5,623 nucleotides of DNA from an uncultured Hyphomicrobiales bacterium (GCA_903918155.1 CAIXDD010000233.1:1-5623), one strand, 5' to 3'. Positions 1-5,200 are shown, numbered from the stretch's first letter. A program made the numbers and translations. Notes: generated by a model from the letters alone, not told the origin.

Positions 1-52
1 CGCCCGCGAGGCGGCGCGGCCCGCCGCCCGCCGCAAGGCCGGCGAGGGCTGA
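1..52 (+). CDS. possible C-terminal end of an upstream gene (partial)
   Basis: The frame that starts at position 2 is open from the window edge to a TGA at 50-52 and encodes 16 residues rich in Ala and Arg, ending in RRKAGEG. A basic, low-complexity tail of this kind is common at the end of alphaproteobacterial proteins, and a GC-rich hairpin begins only 10 bp after the stop. Frame 3 is also open through this stretch, so the assignment is weak. Too little is present to name a family. Confidence 0.22.
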   Translation, partial: AREAARPAARRKAGEG

Positions 53-61
53 GCGGGCGGC

Positions 62-81
62 GGCGGCCTTGGGGGGCCGCC
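62..81 (+). terminator. GC-rich stem-loop, possible terminator of the upstream gene
   Basis: GGCGGCC (62-68) and GGCCGCC (75-81) form a perfect 7-bp stem with a 6-base loop, TTGGGG. It lies 10 bp after the putative upstream stop. No T-run follows on the + strand (AAATGGG instead), so if it ends transcription it does so inefficiently or with Rho. The loop bases can also pair with either of two CCCCCAA copies downstream (89-95, 101-107), which gives competing folds. Confidence 0.3.
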
Positions 82-110
82 AAATGGGCCCCCAAATGGG
101 CCCCCAATGG
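81..110. repeat. 12-bp tandem repeat, two perfect copies plus a partial third
   Basis: CAAATGGGCCCC occurs at 81-92 and again immediately at 93-104, followed by the partial copy CAATGG (105-110). The repeat lies in non-coding DNA between the putative upstream stop and the grpE promoter. The GGGCCC core is itself palindromic. It is most simply a slippage duplication; a protein-binding role is possible but unsupported. Confidence 0.8.
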
Positions 111-131
111 TCGCACAAGCGCGCTCACAAG

Positions 132-160
132 CTTGATTTTTGCCGCTCGCCACCTGATAT
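132..160 (+). promoter_or_regulatory. candidate RpoH (sigma32)-type promoter of grpE
   Basis: CTTG at 132-135 is followed after 18 bases by CTGATAT at 154-160. This resembles the alphaproteobacterial heat-shock consensus, CTTG then 17-18 bases then CYTATNT, with six of the seven -10 positions matching. A housekeeping reading (TTGATT, 16 bases, TGATAT) fits less well. Transcription would begin near 167, leaving a leader of about 55 bases before grpE. GrpE is a classic heat-shock gene, so the context supports the call, but it rests on motif matching by eye. Confidence 0.5.
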
Positions 161-170
161 CGAACCCGAC

Positions 171-206
171 GCCGCGCCAAGGGCGCGCAGGCTGCGCGCG
201 CGCGGC
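171..206 (+). promoter_or_regulatory. nested hairpin filling the grpE leader
   Basis: GCCGCGC (171-177) pairs with GCGCGGC (200-206). Inside it GCGCGC (183-188) pairs with GCGCGC (194-199) across the 5-base loop AGGCT, with a 5-base bulge (178-182) on the left arm. The structure starts a few bases after the predicted transcription start and ends about 10 bases before the weak Shine-Dalgarno-like ACGGGA (215-220). It could influence translation of a heat-shock mRNA. However, it does not clearly sequester the ribosome site, and GC-rich DNA forms such pairs by chance. Confidence 0.35.
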
Positions 207-222
207 CCCTTTCGACGGGATC

Positions 223-867
223 ATGATGAACGACAAGGAACAGCAGGAATTCGCCGAAGGCGCCGCCCAGACCCAGGCCGGCGCTGCGCCCGACGGCAGG
301 CCGGAGGCCGACGCGGCGGGCGGCCCCACGGGCGGCCCCTCCGCGCAGGACGCCTTCGCCGTGCTCGAAAAGCTCAATGCGGAAAACGCCGAGCTGAAGG
401 ACCGCATGTTGCGCACGCTCGCCGACATGGAGAACCTGCGCCGGCGCACCGAGAAGGAAGTCGCCGACGCCAAGCTCTACGGCGTGACGAATTTCGCCCG
501 CGACATGGTGGGCTTCGCCGACAATCTGCGCCGCGCGCTCGACAGCGTGCCCGCCGGCGCCTCCGCGGCCGACGGCGATCTCAAGACGCTGGTCGAAGGC
601 ATCGAATTGACCGAGCGCGATTTCCTCTCGCGGCTCGCCCGTTTCGGCGTCAAGAAGCTTGAGCCGCAGGGGCAGCGTTTCGATCCCAACATGCATGAGG
701 CCCTGTTCGAGATTCCCGATCCCGGCGTGCCGAACAATACGGTGCTGCAGGTCGTGGAATCGGGTTATGCGATCGGCGAACGCTGCCTGCGGCCCGCGAA
801 AGTCGGCGTCTCGCGCGGCGGCCCGAAGGCGGCCGCCGGCGACGACCAGACGCCCGCCGGCGCGTGA
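223..867 (+). CDS. grpE: nucleotide exchange factor GrpE (DnaK co-chaperone)
   Basis: GrpE is the cytosolic factor that releases ADP from DnaK and so drives the Hsp70 folding cycle; it acts as a dimer. The 214-residue product has the family layout. A disordered Ala/Gly/Pro-rich N-terminus (about 1-42) precedes a long dimerising helix (about 45-110, with the stretch LADMENLRRRTEKE at 66-79). A compact beta domain follows (about 148-200), with FDPNMHEALFEIPDP (153-167), then NNTVLQVVESGYAIGERCLRPA and KVGVS (194-198); these match the GrpE signature. I chose ATG 223; ATG 226 next to it is equally possible and has better spacing to the weak GGGA at 217-220. The frame stays open upstream to a TTG at 133, but that part lacks family similarity and holds the predicted promoter. 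The last bases overlap the next start. Length is normal for the family, and a heat-shock promoter candidate lies upstream. Confidence 0.97.
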   Translation: MMNDKEQQEFAEGAAQTQAGAAPDGRPEADAAGGPTGGPSAQDAFAVLEKLNAENAELKDRMLRTLADMENLRRRTEKEVADAKLYGVTNFARDMVGFADNLRRALDSVPAGASAADGDLKTLVEGIELTERDFLSRLARFGVKKLEPQGQRFDPNMHEALFEIPDPGVPNNTVLQVVESGYAIGERCLRPAKVGVSRGGPKAAAGDDQTPAGA

Positions 868-1493
868 GCGGTTACGCGCCGCTCGTCCTCGAATGGATCG
901 GCGTGGCGGTCTTCGCGCTGACGGGCTCGCTGACGGCTGCGCGCAAGGGCATGGATCCGCTCGGCTTCGCCCTGCTCGCCACGGTGACGGGCGTGGGCGG
1001 GGGCACGCTGCGCGACGTCCTGCTGGGCCAGCCGGCTGGCTGGGTGTCCGATCCCACGGGCCCCATCATTTGCATGGTCGTGGGGCTCGCCACCTTCCTC
1101 ATCGGTCCGCGCGTCTCCGCCACGCCGCGCGGCGCCTTCCGCCTGCTGATGTGGGCCGACGGCGCGGGGCTGGCGATTTTCGCCGTGGCGGGCGCGCAAA
1201 AGGCGCTTGCGGCGCCGTCCCATCCTTTCACCGCCATCGTGTTCGGCGCGATCACGGCGACGTTCGGCGGCGTGGTGCGCGACATTCTGGCCGGGGAGAC
1301 GCCGCTGGTGCTGCGGCGGGAGATTTACGTCACGGCGGCGGCGCTGGGCGCGGGGGTTTTCGTGGCGCTGCATGCGGCGGGCGCCAGCGAGGGGGTCGCC
1401 ACATTGGGCGGCGTCGCCATGGCCTTCGGCCTGCGCGCGCTCGCCATCGCGCGCGACTGGTCCTTGCCCACTTATCCCTCGACCGGGGGCTGA
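864..1493 (+). CDS. TRIC-type cation channel family membrane protein (UPF0126)
   Basis: The 209-residue product belongs to the UPF0126/TRIC family (E. coli YicG relatives), inner-membrane proteins. Studied bacterial members form trimeric potassium-permeable channels; others were once called glycine transporters. About seven hydrophobic segments are visible (roughly 6-24, 33-47, 66-82, 95-113, 121-136, 152-172, 178-196). The two-fold repeat is marked by GVGGGTLRDVLLG (43-55) and TFGGVVRDILAGE (133-145), each with the conserved GG...RD turn, followed by PLVLRREIYVTAAA, also typical. Start GTG 864 overlaps the grpE stop as GTGA with no Shine-Dalgarno sequence, so translation is probably coupled to grpE. 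The 3' end overlaps the convergent alkB-type gene by 22 bp. Length is normal. Family assignment is firm; the ion or substrate is not shown by the sequence. Confidence 0.93.
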   Translation: MSGYAPLVLEWIGVAVFALTGSLTAARKGMDPLGFALLATVTGVGGGTLRDVLLGQPAGWVSDPTGPIICMVVGLATFLIGPRVSATPRGAFRLLMWADGAGLAIFAVAGAQKALAAPSHPFTAIVFGAITATFGGVVRDILAGETPLVLRREIYVTAAALGAGVFVALHAAGASEGVATLGGVAMAFGLRALAIARDWSLPTYPSTGG

Positions 1494-2104
1494 CTCACCC
1501 GCCGCAGGGTCAGGTTGATCCGCCCGCCCTGGGCGAGCAGCGTCGACGTGCCCCCATAGATCTTGTCGACGCCGTGGAAGCACAGGCGCGACTCCCCGCC
1601 GATCAGCACCACGTCGCCCGAATGCAGGCGCACCGAACGGGTGGTGCCGCCGCGGTTCGCGCCGCCGAAGCGGAACAGACAGGAATCCCCCAGCGATATG
1701 GAGACGACGGGCGCGTCCAGCGCCTGTTCGTCGCGGTCCTGATGCAGGCCCATCTTGGCGCCTCCGTCGTAGAAATTGACGAGGCAGGCCTCGGGCGGGG
1801 CGCGATAGCCGCCGGCCTCCCAGGCCGTCAGCGCCAGCGGGGGAATGGGCGCCCAGGCGGCGCCCGTCTCGGGATGGCCGGCCTGATAACGATAGCCGCC
1901 CGCCGCGTCCGACACCCAGCCCAAAACCCCGCAATTGGTCATGCGCACGGAAAACGCCTTGCCGGTGCGCGGCATCCGCGGCGTGAACAGCGGCGCTTGC
2001 GCGACCGCCGCGCGCAGATCGTCCACGAGGCGCTCCTGCGCGGCGCGGTCGAAAAAGGCGGGCAGATGAATGAGCCCCGGGGCCAGCTCGAGCATGGGAG
2101 CCAT
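1472..2104 (-). CDS. alkB: AlkB-type 2-oxoglutarate/Fe(II)-dependent DNA/RNA dealkylase
   Basis: This cytosolic repair enzyme oxidises methyl groups on 1-methyladenine and 3-methylcytosine in DNA or RNA, using 2-oxoglutarate, O2 and Fe(II), and releases them as formaldehyde. The 210-residue product is close in size to E. coli AlkB. The iron ligands are visible as H121 and D123 in GLHQDRDE and H177 in CFHGVDK. RINLTLR (195-201) is the RxNxTxR motif whose arginines bind 2-oxoglutarate. SISLG (135-139), FRFGG (144-148) and SGDVVLIGGESRLCFHG (162-178) are also AlkB-like. ATG 2104 is taken as start; ATG 2095 (residue 4) is an alternative, and neither has a clear ribosome site. The gene stands alone on the - strand, convergent with the channel gene (22-bp overlap) and divergent from the methyltransferase gene. 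No Ada box or ada gene is visible, so alkylation control cannot be inferred. Confidence 0.95.
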   Translation of the reverse strand: MAPMLELAPGLIHLPAFFDRAAQERLVDDLRAAVAQAPLFTPRMPRTGKAFSVRMTNCGVLGWVSDAAGGYRYQAGHPETGAAWAPIPPLALTAWEAGGYRAPPEACLVNFYDGGAKMGLHQDRDEQALDAPVVSISLGDSCLFRFGGANRGGTTRSVRLHSGDVVLIGGESRLCFHGVDKIYGGTSTLLAQGGRINLTLRRVSQPPVEG

Positions 2105-2261
2105 ATAGGGCGCCCCCGTCGGTGCCCGCCAGAGGGGATTAAAACAGACTCATGGGCTTGACCGAAGTACGCTTGTCTGCGCCTTTCCTTGACGCGAACG
2201 GAGAAGTCGGCGACTTATTCCAAAGAACAATGACGGAAGCGTAGCCAGACAAAGAGGTTTC
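2105..2261. promoter_or_regulatory. divergent spacer between alkB and the methyltransferase gene
   Basis: These 157 bp must hold the start signals of both flanking genes, and they are clearly more A+T-rich than the coding DNA. On the + strand TTGACG (2189-2194) is a good -35 element, with only a weak -10, ACTTAT (2213-2218), 18 bases away. A second CTTGAC lies at 2157-2162, 31 bp upstream of the one at 2188-2193. On the - strand TTTAAT (2143-2138) could be a -10 for alkB but lacks a convincing -35. The elements are suggestive, not decisive. Confidence 0.35.
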
Positions 2262-3140
2262 GTGCGTACGCAAGTCGATCCGCCCGAGCCCGGCCGCAGC
2301 CGGGAAGGCCTCTTTCATCAGCGATTCGCCGACGAGGCCCGCTTCATCAAGGCCTGGTTCGAGAATCCGGGCGCGACCGGCGCGGTTTCGCCCTCCGGGC
2401 GCTTCCTCGCGCGGGCGATGGCGCGTTGCGTGGATCTCGACGCGCCGGGCCCGGTGATCGAGCTGGGGCCGGGCACGGGGCCTGTCACGCAGGCGCTTCT
2501 GCATCGGGGTCTGGCGCCCGAGCGTCTCATTCTCGTGGAATATGATCCCGCCTTCTGCCGCCTGCTGGAGCGTCGGTTCCCGGGCGTGCGCGTGGTGCAG
2601 GGCGACGCCTACGATCTCGCCGGCACATTGGCCGGCGTGGTCGACGGGCCGGCCTGCGCGGTCGTCTCCAGCCTGCCGCTGCTCAATCGTCCGGATGCGG
2701 ACCGGCTGAAACTGCTCGCCGACGCGTTCGACATCATCGGCCCGCGCGGCGTCGTCGTGCAATTCACCTATGGCATGGTCTCGCCCATTCCCCGCCGCGT
2801 AAAGGGCGAGAGCGCGCCGCGTTTCTCCGCGGAAGCCTCCCAGCCCGTCTGGCTCAACCTGCCGCCTGCGCGCGTGTGGTGCTATCGCCCGTTGGGCGAA
2901 GGCGTCGCCTTGCGCGCCAATGCGGCCGAGAAGCTGATCGGCGAGTTCAGGGCCGGCGCGGGGCGCATGAAGGACGAGATTCTGGACACCTGCGACCGCA
3001 TCGAAACCGAGATCCGTCTCGCGCGCGAGCGCGTGCGCAGCGATTTCGAGCGACGCGCGGCGCGCGTGCGCAACGAACGGGCCATGAAGCCCGCGCTCGA
3101 ATTGTTGCGGCGCATCGGCGAGCCGCGTAAACGCCGCTGA
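2262..3140 (+). CDS. pmtA: PmtA-like phospholipid N-methyltransferase (class I SAM-dependent) with C-terminal extension
   Basis: The first 210 residues resemble rhizobial-type phosphatidylethanolamine N-methyltransferases, which methylate phosphatidylethanolamine stepwise towards phosphatidylcholine at the cytoplasmic membrane face. RFIKAWFENPGATGAVSPSG (27-46) is the typical entry. VIELGPGTG (65-73) is the SAM-binding loop, LVEYDP (91-96) holds the ribose-binding acid, and QGDAYDL (113-119) the adenine-side acid. SSLPLLNRP (136-144), QFTYGMVSPIP (167-177) and WLNLPPARVW (197-206) are further family stretches. Residues about 211-292 are unusual: a charged, Arg/Glu-rich, probably helical tail that takes the protein to 292 residues, against about 200 expected. 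GTG 2262 was chosen because AGAGG (2253-2257) precedes it; a GTG start seems real. pyrF follows after 44 bp in the same direction. Older databases may label such proteins rRNA adenine dimethylase-like. Substrate specificity is inferred. Confidence 0.82.
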   Translation: MRTQVDPPEPGRSREGLFHQRFADEARFIKAWFENPGATGAVSPSGRFLARAMARCVDLDAPGPVIELGPGTGPVTQALLHRGLAPERLILVEYDPAFCRLLERRFPGVRVVQGDAYDLAGTLAGVVDGPACAVVSSLPLLNRPDADRLKLLADAFDIIGPRGVVVQFTYGMVSPIPRRVKGESAPRFSAEASQPVWLNLPPARVWCYRPLGEGVALRANAAEKLIGEFRAGAGRMKDEILDTCDRIETEIRLARERVRSDFERRAARVRNERAMKPALELLRRIGEPRKRR

Positions 3141-3144
3141 GATC

Positions 3145-3162
3145 GCGTCGGGCGCCCGACGC
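3145..3162. repeat. perfect 18-bp palindrome between the methyltransferase gene and pyrF
   Basis: GCGTCGGGC (3145-3153) is followed directly by its reverse complement GCCCGACGC (3154-3162). As RNA it would fold as a 7-bp stem with a GCGC loop. No T-run follows (TTCACGC). It starts 5 bp after the methyltransferase stop and ends 22 bp before the pyrF ATG. It could be an attenuating or Rho-assisted terminator, an mRNA-stabilising hairpin or a protein site; the sequence alone does not decide. A small GCTT-CACGC-AAGC hairpin (3161-3173) adjoins it. Confidence 0.6.
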
Positions 3163-3184
3163 TTCACGCAAGCGAAAGCCTTTC

Positions 3185-3898
3185 ATGACCATGGACGCCG
3201 CCCGCGACAGGCTCATCGTCGCCCTCGATCTTCCCTCCGTCGCCGATGCGCGCGCCATGGTCGCCGCGCTGGGCGAGGACGTGTCCTTCTACAAGATCGG
3301 CATGGAGCTGACTTACGCCGGCGGCCTGCCGCTCGCCCAGGAGCTGGCGCGCGCCGGCAAGAAAGTCTTCCTCGATCTCAAGCTGCATGACATTCCCAAC
3401 ACCGTCGCGCGCGCCACCGCGCAGGTGGCGGAAATGGGCGCGACCTTTCTCACCGTCCACGCCTATCCGCAGACGATGCGCGCGGCGCGCGGGGCGCTGG
3501 GCTCCTCCAGCCTCAAGATTCTCGCCGTCACCGTGATGACGAGCTACGACGATTCCGATCTGGCGGCGGCGGGCTACGCCTATGGCGTGAAGGAGCTGGT
3601 GGCGCGGCGCGCGCGTCAGGCGCAGGAGGCGCAGGTCCACGGGCTCATTCTCTCGCCGGAGGAAGCGCCCGACATGCGCGCGCTGCTGGGCCCCGACATG
3701 CTGCTGGTGACGCCCGGCGTGCGCCCCGCCGGCGCCGAGATCGGCGACCAGAAGCGCGTGATGACGCCCGCCCGCGCGATCGCCGGCGGCGCCGATCATC
3801 TCGTGGTCGGACGTCCCGTCACGCAGGCGCCCGATCCCCGCGCCGCCGCGCAGGCGATCGTGCGCGAGATCGCGCAGCAGATGGCGCGCGGCGCCTGA
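3185..3898 (+). CDS. pyrF: orotidine 5'-phosphate decarboxylase
   Basis: PyrF converts OMP to UMP, the last step of de novo pyrimidine synthesis in the cytosol, without a cofactor. The 237-residue TIM-barrel product is of standard length. RLIVALDLP (9-17) carries the first-strand Asp (D15), and FYKIGM (35-40) the strand-two Lys (K37). FLDLKLHDIPNT (62-73) is the signature with the catalytic D64-K66-D69 set. TPGVRP (176-181) and VVGRPVTQAPDP (207-218) form the phosphate-binding end with R210. ATG 3185 was chosen; ATG 3191 (residue 3) is possible, and neither has a good ribosome site, so some coupling to the upstream gene is conceivable despite the 44-bp gap. A hairpin-rich spacer follows the stop and separates it from the convergent phosphoesterase gene. 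Confidence 0.97.
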   Translation: MTMDAARDRLIVALDLPSVADARAMVAALGEDVSFYKIGMELTYAGGLPLAQELARAGKKVFLDLKLHDIPNTVARATAQVAEMGATFLTVHAYPQTMRAARGALGSSSLKILAVTVMTSYDDSDLAAAGYAYGVKELVARRARQAQEAQVHGLILSPEEAPDMRALLGPDMLLVTPGVRPAGAEIGDQKRVMTPARAIAGGADHLVVGRPVTQAPDPRAAAQAIVREIAQQMARGA

Positions 3899-3903
3899 AA
3901 CGC

Positions 3904-3932
3904 AAAACGCCGGGCGTACCTCCGGCCCGGCG
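3904..3932 (-). terminator. intrinsic terminator of the metallophosphoesterase gene, possibly bidirectional
   Basis: CGCCGGGC (3908-3915) and GCCCGGCG (3925-3932) form a perfect 8-bp stem with a 9-base loop. Read on the - strand, the stem is followed at once by TTTT (3907-3904) and then GCGTTT, the pattern of a Rho-independent terminator for the leftward gene. Read on the + strand, it starts 10 bp after the pyrF stop but is followed by CGCTTCC, so it would terminate pyrF less well. Confidence 0.65.
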
Positions 3933-3943
3933 CTTCCGTCCAC

Positions 3944-3962
3944 GATTCGCCTTCAGCGAATC
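3944..3962. repeat. perfect stem-loop in the convergent spacer
   Basis: GATTCGC (3944-3950) and GCGAATC (3956-3962) form a perfect 7-bp stem around the loop CTTCA. It lies between the 3' ends of pyrF and the metallophosphoesterase gene. Neither side has a run of T (CTGACTCTT on the +, GTGGACGG on the -). It may add to transcript-end formation or protect 3' ends; function is inferred. Confidence 0.5.
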
Positions 3963-3988
3963 CTGACTCTTGCAAGCTAGCGTTCAAG

Positions 3989-4003
3989 CATGAAGGTTTC
4001 ATG
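3989..4003. repeat. inverted repeat CATGAA-GGT-TTCATG near the phosphoesterase stop
   Basis: Two perfect 6-bp arms, CATGAA (3989-3994) and TTCATG (3998-4003), flank GGT. Outer bases GTTC (3982-3985) and GAAC (4003-4006) can extend the pairing around a small bulge. It sits 17 bp beyond the phosphoesterase stop codon. It could be part of a compound 3'-end structure. A transcription-factor site here would be unexpected because both genes converge. Confidence 0.4.
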
Positions 4004-4019
4004 AACGTCGGCCCGCGCC

Positions 4020-5072
4020 TCATGGCAATCCGTTCAGCGGCTCCAGCAGCGGCGTGAAGGAAAAGGGCGCGAGCGCATCCGGGTCCACGTCCACGCGCAC
4101 GGCGTGCACGAGCTTGTCGCCATAGACCTGCAGGCGGGTGACGCCTTGCACCGGCGCGCCGGCGAAATCGACGAACCGCGACACTTCGTAGAAATGGTAA
4201 TCGCCCCAGATCACGAGCGCGGGCTTGCGCAGGTCGCGCGCGCCTAGCGCCACGGCGTCGACGACCGTGCGGAAGGCGTCAGAGAAGCGGCCGTTGCGCC
4301 GCTCCATGCCGGCGGAGACATTGGCCTGCCAGGCGAGCACGATCGCCTTGGCGTCCTGCGCGCGGGCCTGCGCGAAGACATGGGCGATCCATGCGGCGTT
4401 GGCCTCGTCGCGCGCGCGGAACTCCGCCATGGCGGCGGGGCGCGTCTCGTCCATGTTATTGTTGGAGCCCACCACATGGACGGTGGCGAAATGCACGCCG
4501 TTCTTCACGAAGCGCACATTCTCCACATAAGGGGCGAAACGCTGCGCCATCGTGCGGGACTGGCTCTCCACCGCCATCGGCGCGCGGCCCAGCGACTGGC
4601 TGGGCGTCGGGAACATGAGCGCGCGCACTTTCGCCAGCCGCTCGAGCGGATCGAAGCTTCCGCCGCGCTCGCGATGGCAATCGGTCCATTCATTGTCGCC
4701 GGGCGTGTAGACGAGCGGCGCCTCCAGCATGGCGAGCTGGCGCGCGGAGCTTTCCAGCGTGGCGTCGGTGCAATGAACGGAGCCCGAGATCATGTCGCCG
4801 ATATGGATGGAGAAGGCGGGCCTGTGCGCATTGATGCGCGCGATCAGGCGCTCCACCTTCGCCTCGTCGCCGGGATTATAGGGCATGTCGCCGAAGGCGA
4901 CGAAATGGAAAGCCCCGGAGCCTTGCGCCGCCGCCCCGCCGGCGGACGCGCTCGCCGCCCCCGCGCAGAGCGCGACGAGACAGGCGCGCAAAACGCGCTG
5001 CGCGCGCGGCAAGAGCCGCGACAAGAGCCGCGACGAGTCGCGGGCGGGCGTGAAGCGGAGACGGATCGGCAT
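4020..5072 (-). CDS. exported metallophosphoesterase, substrate unknown
   Basis: The 350-residue product has a calcineurin-like phosphoesterase core. A basic N-region (about 1-30) and an Ala-rich hydrophobic stretch (31-49, CLVALCAGAASASAGGAAA) look like a signal peptide cleaved near 49-50, so it probably acts in the periplasm. FVAFGDMPY (57-65), IHIGDMISG (89-97) and YTPGDNEWTDCHRE (122-135) are the successive metal-site motifs; late in the protein comes VIWGDYHFYEV (287-297). The usual DxH and GNH(D/E) are replaced by GDMP and GDNEW, a pattern I associate with a subfamily of exported phosphoesterases. C101 and C132 could form a disulfide. ATG 5072 is chosen because AGGGGA lies 5-10 bases upstream; the frame stays open to 5597, but that part runs antisense to the DUF1330 gene and has no signal sequence. 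The gene stands alone, divergent from DUF1330, and ends before a good terminator. Fold is confident; substrate is not. Confidence 0.88.
   Translation of the reverse strand: MPIRLRFTPARDSSRLLSRLLPRAQRVLRACLVALCAGAASASAGGAAAQGSGAFHFVAFGDMPYNPGDEAKVERLIARINAHRPAFSIHIGDMISGSVHCTDATLESSARQLAMLEAPLVYTPGDNEWTDCHRERGGSFDPLERLAKVRALMFPTPSQSLGRAPMAVESQSRTMAQRFAPYVENVRFVKNGVHFATVHVVGSNNNMDETRPAAMAEFRARDEANAAWIAHVFAQARAQDAKAIVLAWQANVSAGMERRNGRFSDAFRTVVDAVALGARDLRKPALVIWGDYHFYEVSRFVDFAGAPVQGVTRLQVYGDKLVHAVRVDVDPDALAPFSFTPLLEPLNGLP
5011..5034. repeat. 12-bp tandem duplication inside the signal-peptide N-region
   Basis: AAGAGCCGCGAC occurs at 5011-5022 and again at 5023-5034. In the phosphoesterase reading frame (- strand) it encodes SRLL twice in a row (residues 14-21), keeps the frame, and lengthens the basic region before the hydrophobic core. 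It looks like replication slippage. The related GAGTCGCGG follows at 5035-5043. Confidence 0.8.
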
Positions 5073-5168
5073 GGGTTCCCCTGTGTCAGACAGCTCACAT
5101 GGCCGCGCGCGCCGTCTGCGGCAAGGCTTCCGGCTGCGAAAAACGGCTGGCCGTCCTTCTGGCGCGGC

Positions 5169-5177
5169 ATTATCACA
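5169..5177 (-). promoter_or_regulatory. candidate extended -10 promoter element for the metallophosphoesterase gene
   Basis: Read on the - strand, TGTGATAAT matches the extended -10 form TGnTATAAT at all but one specified base. It would start transcription near 5162 and give a leader of about 90 bases. No TTGACA-like -35 is seen 16-18 bases upstream, which an extended -10 may tolerate. The same bases on the + strand (CATTAT) are a poorer -10 for the DUF1330 gene. Confidence 0.35.
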
Positions 5178-5200
5178 AACCGATGACGCCGGAGCGTCGC

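Noticed and set aside
133..222. 30-residue N-terminal extension of GrpE from TTG 133
   Set aside because: It overlaps the candidate promoter, has no GrpE similarity, and two ATGs with a Shine-Dalgarno-like sequence lie at 223 and 226.
765..1934. 389-codon open frame on the - strand
   Set aside because: Antisense to grpE and the channel gene and out of frame with alkB; composition is Arg/Gly/Pro-rich with no recognisable domain.
659..2161. 500-codon open frame on the + strand spanning the grpE end, the channel gene and alkB
   Set aside because: Arg-rich, low-complexity translation with no family motifs. It overlaps three well-supported genes in other frames; such frames stay open because of high GC.
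2230..2244. five-codon reading frame (ATG ACG GAA GCG TAG) upstream of the methyltransferase gene
   Set aside because: Possible leader peptide, but it is very short, has no ribosome site, and its codons suggest no attenuation.
2139..3167. 342-codon - strand frame opposite the methyltransferase gene
   Set aside because: A His/Arg/Ala-rich shadow of a gene with clear SAM-binding motifs on the + strand.
3164..3943. 259-codon - strand frame opposite pyrF
   Set aside because: Shadow of pyrF, whose catalytic motif is unambiguous; the translation is His/Arg/Gly-rich with no family signal.
4380..5186. 268-codon + strand frame opposite the metallophosphoesterase gene
   Set aside because: Arg/His-rich translation antisense to a gene with a signal peptide and metal-site motifs.
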